Part shown: positions 7,903-17,808 of the stretch, one piece after another
Position numbering within the stretch: position 1 is the first letter of the stretch
Layout of the letters: each line of letters begins with the position of its first letter
Origin: Prevotella sp.
Lineage (GTDB): Bacteria; Bacteroidota; Bacteroidia; Bacteroidales; Bacteroidaceae
Assembly: GCA_024684515.1 (NCBI GenBank)
Contig: JAIKWS010000060.1
Span: 29,673-93,672, forward strand
Length of the DNA: 64,000 bases
Direction of reading: 5' to 3'
The notes under the pieces: generated by a model
The model's input: the letters and a program-made list of their open reading frames with translations, nothing else
Told to the model about the DNA's origin: nothing
Database searches by the model: none
Translations under genes and position numbers: made by a program

Positions 7903-10605
7903 ATGGAAATCGCTAGCAAATACGACCCAAGTGAGGTCGAAGGTAAATGGTACCAGTATTGGCTTGACAACAAGCTTTTCAGCTCGAAACCCGATGGTCG
8001 CGAGCCTTATACTATCGTCATCCCACCACCCAACGTGACGGGAGTGCTCCACATGGGTCACATGCTCAACAACACCATTCAGGACATCCTCGTCAGAAGG
8101 GCACGCATGGAAGGCAAGAATGCCTGCTGGGTGCCTGGTACCGACCATGCCAGTATAGCCACCGAGGCAAAGGTGGTGAGGAAGCTTGGTGAGCAGGGCA
8201 TCAAGAAGCATGACCTGACACGTGAGCAGTTCCTCAAGCATGCCTGGGACTGGACAGATGAGCACGGTGGCATCATCCTGAAGCAGTTGCGTCGACTGGG
8301 TGCATCGTGCGACTGGGACCGCACCGCATTCACTATGGACGAGAAGCGTTCGCAAAGTGTGATCAAGGTGTTTGTAGACCTCTATCGCAAAGGGTACATC
8401 TACCGCGGGCTACGCATGGTCAACTGGGATCCAAAGGCACTCACGGCACTCTCTGACGAGGAGGTGGTGTACAAGGAGGAGAAATCGAAACTCTACTACC
8501 TGAAATACTACGTGGCAGGCAACGTGGACAGCGAGAGCCTGAAGGGTGAGGGCAACGTGGTGCACAAGGACGAAAAAGGATACTATGCCGTGGTGGCTAC
8601 CACACGTCCGGAAACCATCATGGGCGATACCGCCATGTGTATCAATCCCAAAGACCCCAAGAACCAATGGCTGAAGGGCAAGAAAGTCATCGTGCCACTG
8701 GTCAATCGCGAGATACCCGTTATCGAAGACAGATATGTCGAAATAGAGTTTGGAACAGGATGTCTGAAGGTAACTCCTGCTCACGACAAGAACGATAACA
8801 TGCTGGGAAAGACCCACAACCTGGAGACCATCGACATCTTCAATGCCGACGGTACCATCAGCAACCAGTCGACCCTCTATGTCGGCATGGACCGCTTCGA
8901 CTGTCGTAAGCAGATAGCCAGGGACCTCGAGACTGCCGGACTGATGGAGAAGGTAGAAGACTATACCAACAAGGTAGGCTATTCAGAGCGAAACCCCGAT
9001 ACCGCCATCGAGCCACGACTATCCTTGCAGTGGTTCCTCAAGATGCAGCATTTTGCTGACATCGCCCTGCCACCCGTGCTGGAAGGAGAGATGCACTTCT
9101 ATCCACAGAAGTACGTCAACACCTACAAGAACTGGCTGGAGAATATTCAGGACTGGTGCATCTCGCGACAGCTGTGGTGGGGCCATCGCATACCTGCCTA
9201 CTACTATGACGAAGAGAAGTTCGTGGTGGCTGAGACGGCAGAAGAGGCACTTCAACTGGCACGTCAGGAAAGCGGTAATGACAAATTGGAAATCAGCGAC
9301 TTACAGCAGGATGAGGATGCTCTGGATACGTGGTTCTCATCGTGGCTGTGGCCCGTGTCGCTCTTCGACGGCATCAACAATCCCAGGAACGAGGAGATCA
9401 GCTACTACTATCCCACCAGCGACCTTGTGACAGGCCCAGACATCATCTTCTTCTGGGTGGCACGCATGATTATGGCTGGCGAGGAGTATATGGGCAAATA
9501 CCCGTTCAAGAACGTCTATTTCACAGGTATTGTCCGCGACAAGCTGGGACGCAAGATGTCGAAGAGTCTTGGCAACAGCCCAGATCCCATCGAACTCATC
9601 GACAAATATGGTGCCGATGGCGTGCGTATGGGAATGATGCTGTCAGCTCCTGCCGGCAACGACATCCTTTTCGACGAGGCTCTCTGCGAACAGGGACGCA
9701 ACTTCAACAACAAGATCTGGAATGCCTTCCGACTGGTGAAGGGATGGCAGGTGACTGACGACCCAGCAGCTGCCAGCGATACCAACGACACGGCAGTCAA
9801 GTGGATGGAGGCAAAGCTGAAGCAGGCAAACGATGAACTGAAGGACCACTTCGCCAAATACCGCATCAACGATGCATTGATGACCGTCTACAAGCTCTTC
9901 TGGGATGAGTTCTCACAGTGGTATCTCGAAATGGTGAAACCTGCCTACAAGGACGGACAGCAGATGCCTATCGACAGCAAGACCTATCATGCAACGCTCT
10001 CGTTCTTCGAGACGCTGCTCAAGATGCTGCACCCATTCATGCCATTCATCACAGAAGAACTGTGGCAGGCACTCTTCGAACGCAAGGAAGGAGAGAGCAT
10101 CATGCGCGACCAGCTAGTCCTCGATGCTCCTACACAGGAGGAGTTACAGCTGGCTGCCGATATTGAACAGGTGAAGCAGGTCGTATCGGGAGTACGAACC
10201 ACCAGAAGTCTCAAGAACATCGCACCCAAGGAACAGCTAGAACTGCAGTGTGTGGGACAGAACCGCTACGAGGCTTACAACCATATCATTCAGAAGATGG
10301 CAAATCTGAAAGCCATCACCGTGGTAGAAAGCAAGGACGCTATGGCCAGCACATTCATGGTCGACACCGACGAATTTGCCGTTCCCCTTGGAAACCTCAT
10401 CGACGTGAAAGCCGAAATAGAGAAAATGGAGGCACAGCTGAAGCACCTCGAGGGATTCCTAGCCGGTGTGAAGAAGAAGCTTGCCAACGAGCGATTCGTC
10501 AGCAATGCACCAGAGGCCGTCGTGGCTATGGAACGCAAGAAACAGAGCGATGCAGAGGAGAAGATTGCTGCACTCGTGGAATCAATCAAAGGACTGAAGC
10601 AATAA
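7903..10605 (+). CDS. valS: Valyl-tRNA synthetase
   Basis: This class I aminoacyl-tRNA synthetase charges tRNA-Val. The 900-residue product has the HIGH-type signature [15 protein letters not shown] near residue 42, the editing-domain segment [13 protein letters not shown] near 231, and the KMSKS loop [14 protein letters not shown] near 548. The C-terminal tRNA-binding coiled coil is visible from about 825 ([15 protein letters not shown]). Length and domain order are normal. It leads a plus-strand run in which the next gene begins one base after its stop codon. Confidence 0.98.
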   Translation: MEIASKYDPSEVEGKWYQYWLDNKLFSSKPDGREPYTIVIPPPNVTGVLHMGHMLNNTIQDILVRRARMEGKNACWVPGTDHASIATEAKVVRKLGEQGIKKHDLTREQFLKHAWDWTDEHGGIILKQLRRLGASCDWDRTAFTMDEKRSQSVIKVFVDLYRKGYIYRGLRMVNWDPKALTALSDEEVVYKEEKSKLYYLKYYVAGNVDSESLKGEGNVVHKDEKGYYAVVATTRPETIMGDTAMCINPKDPKNQWLKGKKVIVPLVNREIPVIEDRYVEIEFGTGCLKVTPAHDKNDNMLGKTHNLETIDIFNADGTISNQSTLYVGMDRFDCRKQIARDLETAGLMEKVEDYTNKVGYSERNPDTAIEPRLSLQWFLKMQHFADIALPPVLEGEMHFYPQKYVNTYKNWLENIQDWCISRQLWWGHRIPAYYYDEEKFVVAETAEEALQLARQESGNDKLEISDLQQDEDALDTWFSSWLWPVSLFDGINNPRNEEISYYYPTSDLVTGPDIIFFWVARMIMAGEEYMGKYPFKNVYFTGIVRDKLGRKMSKSLGNSPDPIELIDKYGADGVRMGMMLSAPAGNDILFDEALCEQGRNFNNKIWNAFRLVKGWQVTDDPAAASDTNDTAVKWMEAKLKQANDELKDHFAKYRINDALMTVYKLFWDEFSQWYLEMVKPAYKDGQQMPIDSKTYHATLSFFETLLKMLHPFMPFITEELWQALFERKEGESIMRDQLVLDAPTQEELQLAADIEQVKQVVSGVRTTRSLKNIAPKEQLELQCVGQNRYEAYNHIIQKMANLKAITVVESKDAMASTFMVDTDEFAVPLGNLIDVKAEIEKMEAQLKHLEGFLAGVKKKLANERFVSNAPEAVVAMERKKQSDAEEKIAALVESIKGLKQ

Positions 10606-10606
10606 A

Positions 10607-12286
10607 ATGGACTGGCTCCTGAATCTCTTTACCGATACCGACTCGCTGGCTCACATAGTGTTGCTCTATGCTGTGGTCATTGCTGTTGGCGTCTACCTCG
10701 GGAAAATCAAGGTGGCTGGCATCTCGCTTGGTGTCACCTTCGTGCTTTTCGCAGGCATCCTCGCAGGGCATTTCGGATTTACAGGCACACCAAGCACGCT
10801 CAACTTCATACAAGACTTCGGACTTATCCTCTTCGTCTTCATGATAGGACTGCAGGTAGGCCCAGGATTCTTCGAGAGTTTTGGAAAGACGGGTGTCAAG
10901 CTCAACGGCCTTGCTGCTACGGCAATAGGCCTCAACATCCTCGTGATGTTCGCCTGCTACTTCATCTTCTTCGATACCTCGGACAAGACGGCATTGCCCA
11001 TGATGGTAGGCACGCTATACGGTGCCGTCACCAACACGCCAGGACTTGGTGCTGCCAACGAGGCCTTGAGTTCCATCTATGGTCCCGACAATGCACCACC
11101 CATTGCCTCTGCCTATGCCTGTGCATATCCTCTGGCAGTAGTGGGCATCATCCTCGCCATTGTATGTATTAAATATGTGTGCAAGGTGCACCTCGACCAG
11201 GAGGAAGCCGAGCTAGAGGCACAGGCCAATGCCAACGTTGCCAAGAAGCCACACAAGATGCACATCGAGGTGACGAACAAGTATCTCGAGGGCAAGACAT
11301 TGCTACAGGTGCATAACTTCCTCAATCGCGACTTTGTATGCTCCCGCATACTGCACGAGGGGCATGTCAGCATTCCCAATCGCAATACCGTGTTCCACGT
11401 TGGCGACCAGCTGTTCATCGTGTGTGCCGAATCCGACTATGAGGCCATCGTGGCCTTCCTTGGTCCCGTGATAGAAGTCGACTGGGAACAGACCGACCAG
11501 CCACTGGTCAGCCGACGCATCGTCGTCACCAATCCTGCCATCAACGGCAAGACCTTCGGACAGATGCACTTCTCGAGTGTCTATGGCGTCAATGTCACAC
11601 GTGTCACCCGTCACGGCATGGACCTCTTCGCATCGCCATCGTTGCCACTACAGGTGGGTGACCGCATCATGGTCGTTGGTCCGGAAGATGCCGTTGAACG
11701 TGTGTCGAACAAGATGGGCAACTCCGTCAAGCGACTCGATGCTCCTAACATTGCGACAATCTTCGTAGGCATCTTCCTCGGCATTATCTTCGGATCGCTA
11801 CCATTCATCCCAGGCATGCCGCTCATGAAGCTTGGCATAGCTGGTGGTCCGCTGATCATCGCCATTCTCATCGGCCGCTATGGCTACAAGATCAAACTGG
11901 TGACCTATACCACCACATCAGCCAACATGATGCTAAGAGAGATAGGACTGGTGCTCTTCCTGGCTTCCGTAGGCATCAAGGCCGGAGCCGGATTCTTCGA
12001 AACCGTGATGGAGGGAGACGGGTTGCTGTATGTGCTCACCGGATTCATCATCACCGTGGTGCCCATCATGATCGTTGGTCCTATCGCACGCATGAAGTTC
12101 AAGTTCAACTATTTCACTATCGCAGGCATGATAGCAGGTACATATACCGATCCGCCAGCCCTGGCATACTCAAACAGCATCTGCTCGAAAGAGGCACCAG
12201 CAGTGGGCTATTCTACCGTCTATCCGCTGTCGATGTTCCTGCGCATACTCACGGCACAGCTTATTGTGCTCTTCTTCTGTCAGTAA
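10607..12286 (+). CDS. YidE/AspT-family membrane transporter with two RCK_C domains
   Basis: The 559-residue protein has two sets of hydrophobic helices (about 1-190 and 380-559) separated by a soluble part with two TrkA-C (RCK_C) modules, near 205-285 and 295-375. That is the layout of the aspartate:alanine-exchanger/YidE/YbjL family. The membrane halves carry the repeated signatures [19 protein letters not shown] and [19 protein letters not shown]. Some family members exchange an amino acid for its decarboxylation product, which would suit the downstream decarboxylase subunits, but the substrate cannot be read from sequence. It starts one base after valS. Confidence 0.85.
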   Translation: MDWLLNLFTDTDSLAHIVLLYAVVIAVGVYLGKIKVAGISLGVTFVLFAGILAGHFGFTGTPSTLNFIQDFGLILFVFMIGLQVGPGFFESFGKTGVKLNGLAATAIGLNILVMFACYFIFFDTSDKTALPMMVGTLYGAVTNTPGLGAANEALSSIYGPDNAPPIASAYACAYPLAVVGIILAIVCIKYVCKVHLDQEEAELEAQANANVAKKPHKMHIEVTNKYLEGKTLLQVHNFLNRDFVCSRILHEGHVSIPNRNTVFHVGDQLFIVCAESDYEAIVAFLGPVIEVDWEQTDQPLVSRRIVVTNPAINGKTFGQMHFSSVYGVNVTRVTRHGMDLFASPSLPLQVGDRIMVVGPEDAVERVSNKMGNSVKRLDAPNIATIFVGIFLGIIFGSLPFIPGMPLMKLGIAGGPLIIAILIGRYGYKIKLVTYTTTSANMMLREIGLVLFLASVGIKAGAGFFETVMEGDGLLYVLTGFIITVVPIMIVGPIARMKFKFNYFTIAGMIAGTYTDPPALAYSNSICSKEAPAVGYSTVYPLSMFLRILTAQLIVLFFCQ

Positions 12287-12323
12287 ATACTATACATTAT
12301 ATATAATAATACACTTTAAAACA

Positions 12324-13352
12324 ATGAACAACTTAAAACTATTGTTAGGAACATTGCTGTTGACTGCTTCGCAGACGATGATGGCACAAGGAGCCAAGAA
12401 CATCGTCATCAGCGAAGTGATGACCGACAATGCCTCTAGCATTGTGGATGAGTTCGGTCAGCGCGAGGCATGGATAGAGTTGGAGAATACCTCGTTCTCT
12501 ACCTACAATGTACGAGGTATGTTTATTACTACCGACCGCTCGGTGCTCAACAAAGGACTTAGCGCACCAGAACGCATTCAGAAAATGAGCATGATTCCAA
12601 GTGGTGAAGTGCGTACCAATATTGGTGCACGACAGCATCTGGTGATCTTCGCAAATTCCAGCCCGGCACAGGGCAAGTTGCACCTCGATGTGCAGATCCC
12701 GGATTCTGCGGCCGTATGGGTGGCACTCTACAATGGTAACGGTGTCGAGCTTATCGACTCAGTATCGGTACCCATGATGTCTGCCGACTGCTCCTATGCA
12801 CGTATCGATGGTGGATGGAAAATCATGAATGCACAGCAGGTAACACCTGGCATCGAAAACGCTGCTGCCGGGGAGGCCAAGAAAACGGGTGTCGACAAGT
12901 TCAAGGAACAAGATCCGCACGGATTCGCAATGGCCATCATGGCTATGGGAGTCGTCTTCCTATGCCTGGCGTTGCTATGGATCTTCTTCACCCTCTTCGG
13001 CATGCTGATGAGGCATCTCGAGACAGCAAAGAAGGTTGCCAACACACAGCCCATCAAGCCCATCACCAAGACTGTAGAGGTGACAAAGGAGCTTGCTCAC
13101 AAGACTGGCAATGTGCTGCAGGAGGGATTCGACAAGAAAGGCATCGATATGGAGGTATACATGGCCGTCATCGGTATGGCACTACGTCAGTACGAAGATG
13201 ATGTACACGACGTGGAGAGTGGCGTTATCACCATCAAGTCGAAAGATACTGACTGGGACGACGAATATAGCCAGATGACACACTGGCATGACCCGTTCCT
13301 GCCGTCAGACCACAAAGCACCAACTATTCCTACAACCCCAGAACTTCATTAA
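12324..13352 (+). CDS. OadG-type decarboxylase gamma subunit fused to a lamin-tail domain
   Basis: I place the start at ATG 12324 (MNNLKLLLGTLLL), which gives a clean signal peptide; the ORF track extends it upstream without support. After the signal comes a lamin-tail-like domain at about 25-165 (NIVISEVMTDN, EAWIELENTS). A single transmembrane helix and OadG-like segment follows (MAIMAMGVVFLCLALLWIFF, about 200-225), then a cytoplasmic tail. OadG subunits anchor and assemble Na+-pumping oxaloacetate or methylmalonyl-CoA decarboxylases. The biotin carrier starts 12 nt later and the beta pump follows, which supports the call. The extracytoplasmic lamin-tail domain is unusual for the subunit. 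Confidence 0.8.
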   Translation: MNNLKLLLGTLLLTASQTMMAQGAKNIVISEVMTDNASSIVDEFGQREAWIELENTSFSTYNVRGMFITTDRSVLNKGLSAPERIQKMSMIPSGEVRTNIGARQHLVIFANSSPAQGKLHLDVQIPDSAAVWVALYNGNGVELIDSVSVPMMSADCSYARIDGGWKIMNAQQVTPGIENAAAGEAKKTGVDKFKEQDPHGFAMAIMAMGVVFLCLALLWIFFTLFGMLMRHLETAKKVANTQPIKPITKTVEVTKELAHKTGNVLQEGFDKKGIDMEVYMAVIGMALRQYEDDVHDVESGVITIKSKDTDWDDEYSQMTHWHDPFLPSDHKAPTIPTTPELH

Positions 13353-13364
13353 AACATAAACACC

Positions 13365-13826
13365 ATGAACAAGTATCAATATAAAGTCAAAGGCGTTGAC
13401 TACGAGGTAGAAATCGCCGAAGTAGAAGGCAACATCGCCAAAGTGAATGTGAATGGCATCCCCTTCGAGTTGGAACTTCAGAAGCCCATCAATGCTGCCA
13501 AGCACCCAACGATGACAGCTCCCAAGGTAGTGGCTCCCGCTGCCGCTCCTGCTGCTGCCCCAGCACCAGCACCAGCTGCCGCTCCTGCTGCTGCACCAGT
13601 AGCTGCAGGTGCTGGTAATCCCATTAAGGCACCACTGCCAGGTACCATCACCGAGGTCAAGGTGCAGGTAGGCCAGCAGGTCAGCGTTGGTGACACTCTC
13701 GTAGTTCTTGAAGCCATGAAGATGGCCAACAACATTGAATCTGAATATGCGGGTCAGGTGACATCAATTGTCGTCAAACAAGGAGAGACCGTCATGGAAG
13801 GAGCAGTATTGCTCACCATTGCATAA
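13365..13826 (+). CDS. Biotin carboxyl carrier subunit of a Na+-translocating decarboxylase
   Basis: The 153-residue protein carries biotin that shuttles carboxyl groups between a carboxyltransferase and the membrane pump. The N-terminal part (about 1-45) is followed by an Ala/Pro-rich flexible linker (about 50-85). The biotinyl domain then shows the EAMKMAN motif at about 118-124, whose second-last lysine position is the biotinylated one. It lies between the OadG-like and OadB-like genes in the usual order. The low-complexity linker explains the long opposite-strand ORF in the track. Confidence 0.92.
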   Translation: MNKYQYKVKGVDYEVEIAEVEGNIAKVNVNGIPFELELQKPINAAKHPTMTAPKVVAPAAAPAAAPAPAPAAAPAAAPVAAGAGNPIKAPLPGTITEVKVQVGQQVSVGDTLVVLEAMKMANNIESEYAGQVTSIVVKQGETVMEGAVLLTIA

Positions 13827-13860
13827 ATGTCAAACCCCTTAATCTCATACGTCATAGGAT

Positions 13861-15012
13861 ATGTTTGACTTTATTGCTGAAAACTTCAACGAATTCCTCA
13901 CCTATACTGGCTTTGCCAATGCTACCACGGGGAATATCATCATGATAGTGGTCGGTGCCCTCTTTATCTATCTGGCTATAAAGAAGGACTTCGAACCGCT
14001 GCTGCTCGTACCCATAGGATTGGGTATTATCCTGGGAAATATCCCATTCCGTGCTGATGCAGGATTGGAGATAGGACTCTATGAAGACAACTCGGTGCTC
14101 AACATCTTCTACCAGGGTGTGCGACAAGGATGGTATCCTCCGCTCATATTCTTAGGTATAGGTGCTATGACCGACTTCTCTGCACTTCTTGCCAATCCCA
14201 AGCTGCTCCTCGTTGGTGCAGCTGCCCAGTTTGGCATCTTTGGCGCATACATGATAGCACTCGCACTGGGATTTGAGCCTAACCAGGCAGCCGGTATTGC
14301 TATTATCGGTGGTGCCGATGGACCAACCGCTATCTTCCTGAGCTCTAAACTGTCGCCAAACCTGATGGGGGCCATAGCGGTGTGTGCATATAGCTATATG
14401 GCACTTGTACCGCTCATTCAGCCACCTATCATGCGACTGCTCACTACCAAGAAGGAACGTGTCATCAAGATGAAACCAGGACGTGAGGTCTCCCAAACGG
14501 AACGTATACTCTTCCCCATCATCGGATTGCTCATCACCACTTTCATCGTGCCATCAGCATTACCGTTGCTCGGTATGCTCTTCTTCGGAAACCTGCTGAA
14601 GGAAAGTGGGAAAACCACTCGACTGGCAAAGACAGCCGGTAACGCACTCAACGATATCGTAGTGGTGCTGCTGGGACTAACCGTTGGCTGCTCAACGCAG
14701 GCTAGCGAGTTCCTGACACTCAATACCGTCTTTATCTTTGCTATCGGTGCCTTTGCCTTCGCTATTGCTACCGCCAGTGGCGTGTGCTTCGTGAAGGTGA
14801 TGAATCTCTTCTTGCCCAAGGACAAGAAAATAAACCCACTAATAGGCAACGCTGGTGTAAGTGCCGTGCCTATGGCCGCACGTATCAGTCATAATATGGG
14901 CCTTGAGTACGACCGCCATAATTTCTTGCTGATGCACGCAATGGGACCAAACGTCTCGGGTGTCATTGGCTCGGCTGTGGCAGCAGGTGCTCTGCTTGGC
15001 TTCCTCTCGTAG
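13861..15012 (+). CDS. Na+-translocating decarboxylase beta subunit (OadB/MmdB type)
   Basis: This is the membrane subunit that decarboxylates carboxybiotin and moves Na+ out of the cell. The 383-residue protein has about nine to eleven hydrophobic segments. It carries the family signatures IFLGIGAMTDFSALLANPK near 100, GGADGPTAIF near 155 and GNAGVSAVPMAARIS near 330, the last two around the proposed Na+ sites. It ends the module and a strong terminator follows at 15027. The soluble carboxyltransferase subunit is not adjacent, so the substrate (methylmalonyl-CoA or oxaloacetate) stays undecided. Confidence 0.93.
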   Translation: MFDFIAENFNEFLTYTGFANATTGNIIMIVVGALFIYLAIKKDFEPLLLVPIGLGIILGNIPFRADAGLEIGLYEDNSVLNIFYQGVRQGWYPPLIFLGIGAMTDFSALLANPKLLLVGAAAQFGIFGAYMIALALGFEPNQAAGIAIIGGADGPTAIFLSSKLSPNLMGAIAVCAYSYMALVPLIQPPIMRLLTTKKERVIKMKPGREVSQTERILFPIIGLLITTFIVPSALPLLGMLFFGNLLKESGKTTRLAKTAGNALNDIVVVLLGLTVGCSTQASEFLTLNTVFIFAIGAFAFAIATASGVCFVKVMNLFLPKDKKINPLIGNAGVSAVPMAARISHNMGLEYDRHNFLLMHAMGPNVSGVIGSAVAAGALLGFLS

Positions 15013-15026
15013 TAGATATCAGTAAA

Positions 15027-15075
15027 CAAGCGTCCCAGAAGTAGTCAAAATCCTGCTTCTGGGATGCTTGCTTTC
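15027..15075 (+). terminator. Rho-independent terminator after the decarboxylase genes
   Basis: CAAGCGTCCCAGAAG and CTTCTGGGATGCTTG pair over 15 bp, with one G-U, around a 14-nt loop. The stem is followed by CTTTCTT. It begins 14 nt after the stop codon of the beta subunit. Confidence 0.8.
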
Positions 15076-15162
15076 TTATGCGTCTTTCATGTACAATAGA
15101 TAAAGGCTTTACTGCATTGCAGAAAAAGAAGTAAATGTTGTCGGCAAGAATGGGAGAGCATC

Positions 15163-15198
15163 TAAAAAGGCTTTCCTGCATTGCAGCAAGAAAGCCTT
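15163..15198 (-). terminator. Rho-independent terminator of the DUF3127 gene
   Basis: Read on the minus strand, AAGGCTTTC, a 14-nt loop and GAAAGCCTT form a 9-bp stem followed by a T-run (A-run 15164-15168 on the plus strand). It lies 23 nt downstream of the DUF3127 stop codon. Confidence 0.75.
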
Positions 15199-15220
15199 AT
15201 TAAAAAGAGAATGATGTCGA

Positions 15221-15634
15221 CTAGAATGGAAGATCGTCTGCTGCACCCTCACCCGACGTCTCCTGAGTGGGAGGGAAAGGTGCTGCTGATGCTGCCGGCT
15301 GCTGTGGTGGGAATGCAGGTGCTCCAGGTGCTGTTCCTGCACTTGGTATTGTTTGTCCGACAGGACCGCGATGAATATTATACGCACGGATATCGTTGAA
15401 CCAGCGTCCCTGATATTCGCGGGCGTCTATATCAAATTGTACGGTAATCTCTTCACCCAGCTGAATGTTAAACTGTTTGATACGATCTTCACCGAAGACG
15501 CTGAACATCATCTTGCGAGAATACTGACCAGGAACCTCAATAACATATTCCTGAATCATCCAGGGGTTACCCGTACGCTGTGAATTACCACTTCTTGCCT
15601 CCATGATGGCAATGACTTTTCCTGTTAAATCCAT
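15221..15634 (-). CDS. DUF3127 protein with SSB-like C-terminal tail
   Basis: The 137-residue protein matches the DUF3127 pattern: a compact N-terminal domain (about 1-90, MDLTGKVIAIMEARSG, then MIQEYVIEVPG and FDIDAREYQGRWFNDIRAY) that resembles an OB fold. A Pro/Ala/Gln-rich linker follows, and the protein ends in ADDLPF. That end closely resembles the DDDIPF tip by which single-stranded DNA-binding protein recruits repair proteins. A role at single-stranded DNA is therefore a reasonable inference, but the function is not established. It is transcribed divergently from dnaN and its 3' end is partly duplicated downstream. Confidence 0.75.
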   Translation of the reverse strand: MDLTGKVIAIMEARSGNSQRTGNPWMIQEYVIEVPGQYSRKMMFSVFGEDRIKQFNIQLGEEITVQFDIDAREYQGRWFNDIRAYNIHRGPVGQTIPSAGTAPGAPAFPPQQPAASAAPFPPTQETSGEGAADDLPF

Positions 15635-15726
15635 ACTATGAATAATACTGTTTTGTTAATGTTATGACTAATTCGCTTGCGAAATTACTAAAAATAGTTT
15701 GAATCTCACAATTTTTTCTCAAATAT

Positions 15727-15758
15727 TTTGCTATTGACATAGATTTTTTGTATTTTTG
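15727..15758 (+). promoter_or_regulatory. Promoter of the dnaN operon
   Basis: TTTG (15727-15730) is followed after exactly 20 nt by TATTTTTG (15751-15758), a full match to the Bacteroidota promoter pattern. The dnaN ATG lies 36 nt downstream. Confidence 0.75.
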
Positions 15759-15794
15759 TAGTCAATTTCAGAAACATAAAACATTATAATACTT

Positions 15795-16919
15795 ATGAGA
15801 TTTACTGTATCAAGTTCTGCACTTGGCAGTCGTCTGGCTGCTTTGGCAAAAGTAATTAATAGCAAGAACTCGCTTCCTATACTGGGCGATTTCCTATTTG
15901 AGGTGTCAGAGGATGTTCTGCAGCTGACGGCTAGTGATAGTGAGGTGATGATGAAAACATCGCTTGAGCTGACCGATTGTGACGGTCAGGGGAACTTCTG
16001 CGTTGGTAGTCATGATTTGCTTGAGGCCGTTAAGGGGATAAGTGAACAACCCATCTCCTTCAGCGTCGATCAGGAGACGAACATCGCGAAGATTTGTTAT
16101 CAGAATGGTATGTTCAGCCTGCCTGTCGAAAATGCTGATGAGTTCCCACAGCCACAGGAAATCAGCGAGACTGCTACCACTATCACTATTCCCACTCAGG
16201 TGCTTGCAGACAACATCAATCGCTGCCTGTTTGCTACCGCTCAGGATGAGTTGCGTCCGGTGATGAATGGTATTTATTTCGACCTGACATCAGACTGCCT
16301 AGCCGTAGTGGCTACAGATGGTCACAAACTGGTGCGCAACAAGATTCTGAATGTCATAAGCGAAGTGCCAGCATCATTCATACTGCCCAAGAAACCAGCT
16401 TCATTGCTAAAGGGTGTCCTTGGTAAGCAGGCTGGTGACGTGGTGATCCGTTTTGACGATCGCAACGCAGAGATTGTCTTTGAAGAAGGAGTGGTCATCT
16501 GCCGACTCATGGAAGGACGCTATCCTAACTATAACTCGGTGATTCCTCAGAACAACCCCAATCAGCTGAGTGTAGACCGAAGCAGTCTGCTAGCTGCTTT
16601 GCGTCGTGTACAGCCATTCTCCAACGAGTCGAGCAATCTTATCCGCTTCCATGTAGAGAACGGCACCTTACAGTTGGATGCCGAGGATTACGACTTCTCG
16701 AAGACAGCAACTGAGAAGATGTCGTGTGACTATAACGGCATGCCCATGAGCATAGGCTTCAAAGGCTCATCGTTTATTGAGATACTGAGCAATTTCGATT
16801 GCCCTGAAGTCATTATCCAATTGGCAGATCCCAGCCGTGCAGGGTTGGTACTGCCTTCGGAGCAGCCTGTCAATCAGGATGTGCTGATGCTTATGATGCC
16901 AATGCTAATTAATGACTGA
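15795..16919 (+). CDS. dnaN: DNA polymerase III beta subunit (sliding clamp)
   Basis: This forms the ring that tethers DNA polymerase III to its template. The 374-residue product has the three repeated clamp domains. Recognisable segments are NSLPILGDFLFEVSEDVLQLTASDSEVMM near 24-52, LFATAQDELRPVMNGIYFDL near 144-163 and VATDGHKLVRNKI. The C-terminus QDVLMLMMPMLIND is near the expected end with a modified hydrophobic tail. It heads an operon with a DnaQ-like exonuclease 8 nt downstream. It is not next to dnaA or an evident origin in this window. Confidence 0.97.
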   Translation: MRFTVSSSALGSRLAALAKVINSKNSLPILGDFLFEVSEDVLQLTASDSEVMMKTSLELTDCDGQGNFCVGSHDLLEAVKGISEQPISFSVDQETNIAKICYQNGMFSLPVENADEFPQPQEISETATTITIPTQVLADNINRCLFATAQDELRPVMNGIYFDLTSDCLAVVATDGHKLVRNKILNVISEVPASFILPKKPASLLKGVLGKQAGDVVIRFDDRNAEIVFEEGVVICRLMEGRYPNYNSVIPQNNPNQLSVDRSSLLAALRRVQPFSNESSNLIRFHVENGTLQLDAEDYDFSKTATEKMSCDYNGMPMSIGFKGSSFIEILSNFDCPEVIIQLADPSRAGLVLPSEQPVNQDVLMLMMPMLIND

Positions 16920-16927
16920 TACAAATA

Positions 16928-17794
16928 ATGAATATTAAATTAACAAGACCGCTGGTCGTCTTTGATCTGGAGACGACCGGCCTTGATTTAGTAAAAGACC
17001 GTATCATACAGATTTCCTTGATTAAGGTACAGCCTTCAGGTGAAGAGGAACGTGACAACTATCTTGTCAATCCGGAACGTCACATACCTCCCCTTATTAC
17101 ACAGCTGACAGGATTTTCTGATGAGGATGTGAAAGATGCACCTACTTTCAAGGAATTGGCTCCGAAACTGGCAAAGCTCTTTGCCGGGTGCGATTTCGCT
17201 GGTTACAACTCAAACAACTTCGATATACCCTTGCTGGCAGAGGAATTCCTACGTGCTGGCATCGACTTCGATTTCTCAAAAACACGGTTCATCGATGCCT
17301 GTGTCATCTTCCGAAAGATGGAAAAACGTAATCTTGCTGCTGCTTACAAGTTCTATTGTGGCAGAAATATGGAGGACGATTTTACTGCACACCGTGCCGA
17401 TGAAGATACGGAAGCCACGTGGAGAGTGCTGCAAGGCCAGCTGGACTATTATACGGCAGAACATCAGCGAGAATTAGGTGAAAACCCTGAAGGACGAACA
17501 CTAGAGAACGATGTACAGAAACTGCACGATTTCTCGAAAATGAATAACAACGTCGACTTTGCTGGTCGTATCATATGGGGTGAGGCAAAGGATGCTAAGG
17601 GTAATACCATTGTCGATCAGAATGGTAATCCTGTGATGACTGAGTATTTCAACTTCGGCAAATACAAGGGAAGAACGGTAGCAGATGTCCTGCATACGGA
17701 TTCGGGATATTATGCCTGGATTATGGGGGGAGAATTCACCTACAATACCAAGCAGGTGCTCACTCGCATCCGTCTGCGTGAATTGTCAAAATAA
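16928..17794 (+). CDS. DnaQ-like 3'-5' exonuclease
   Basis: The 288-residue protein has a DEDD exonuclease domain at about 5-190. ExoI is seen in PLVVFDLETTGLDLVKDRII, ExoII in AGYNSNNFDIPLLAEEF and ExoIII in HRADEDTEATW. It would remove mismatched 3' nucleotides as a proofreading (epsilon-like) or repair nuclease. The C-terminal part (about 210-288, FGKYKGRTVADVLHTDSGYYAWIM) resembles a small domain seen in Bacteroidota DnaQ relatives. It starts 8 nt after dnaN and 14 nt before coaBC, an order familiar from Bacteroidota genomes. Confidence 0.9.
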   Translation: MNIKLTRPLVVFDLETTGLDLVKDRIIQISLIKVQPSGEEERDNYLVNPERHIPPLITQLTGFSDEDVKDAPTFKELAPKLAKLFAGCDFAGYNSNNFDIPLLAEEFLRAGIDFDFSKTRFIDACVIFRKMEKRNLAAAYKFYCGRNMEDDFTAHRADEDTEATWRVLQGQLDYYTAEHQRELGENPEGRTLENDVQKLHDFSKMNNNVDFAGRIIWGEAKDAKGNTIVDQNGNPVMTEYFNFGKYKGRTVADVLHTDSGYYAWIMGGEFTYNTKQVLTRIRLRELSK

Positions 17795-17808
17795 AAGAAT
17801 CAGGAAGC

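Noticed and set aside
13478-13735. Ala/Gly-rich ORF opposite the biotin carrier gene
   Set aside because: It mirrors the Ala/Pro linker of the carrier protein, a common low-complexity artefact.
15795-16919. Replication origin near dnaN
   Set aside because: No dnaA gene, DnaA-box cluster or other origin feature was seen around the operon.
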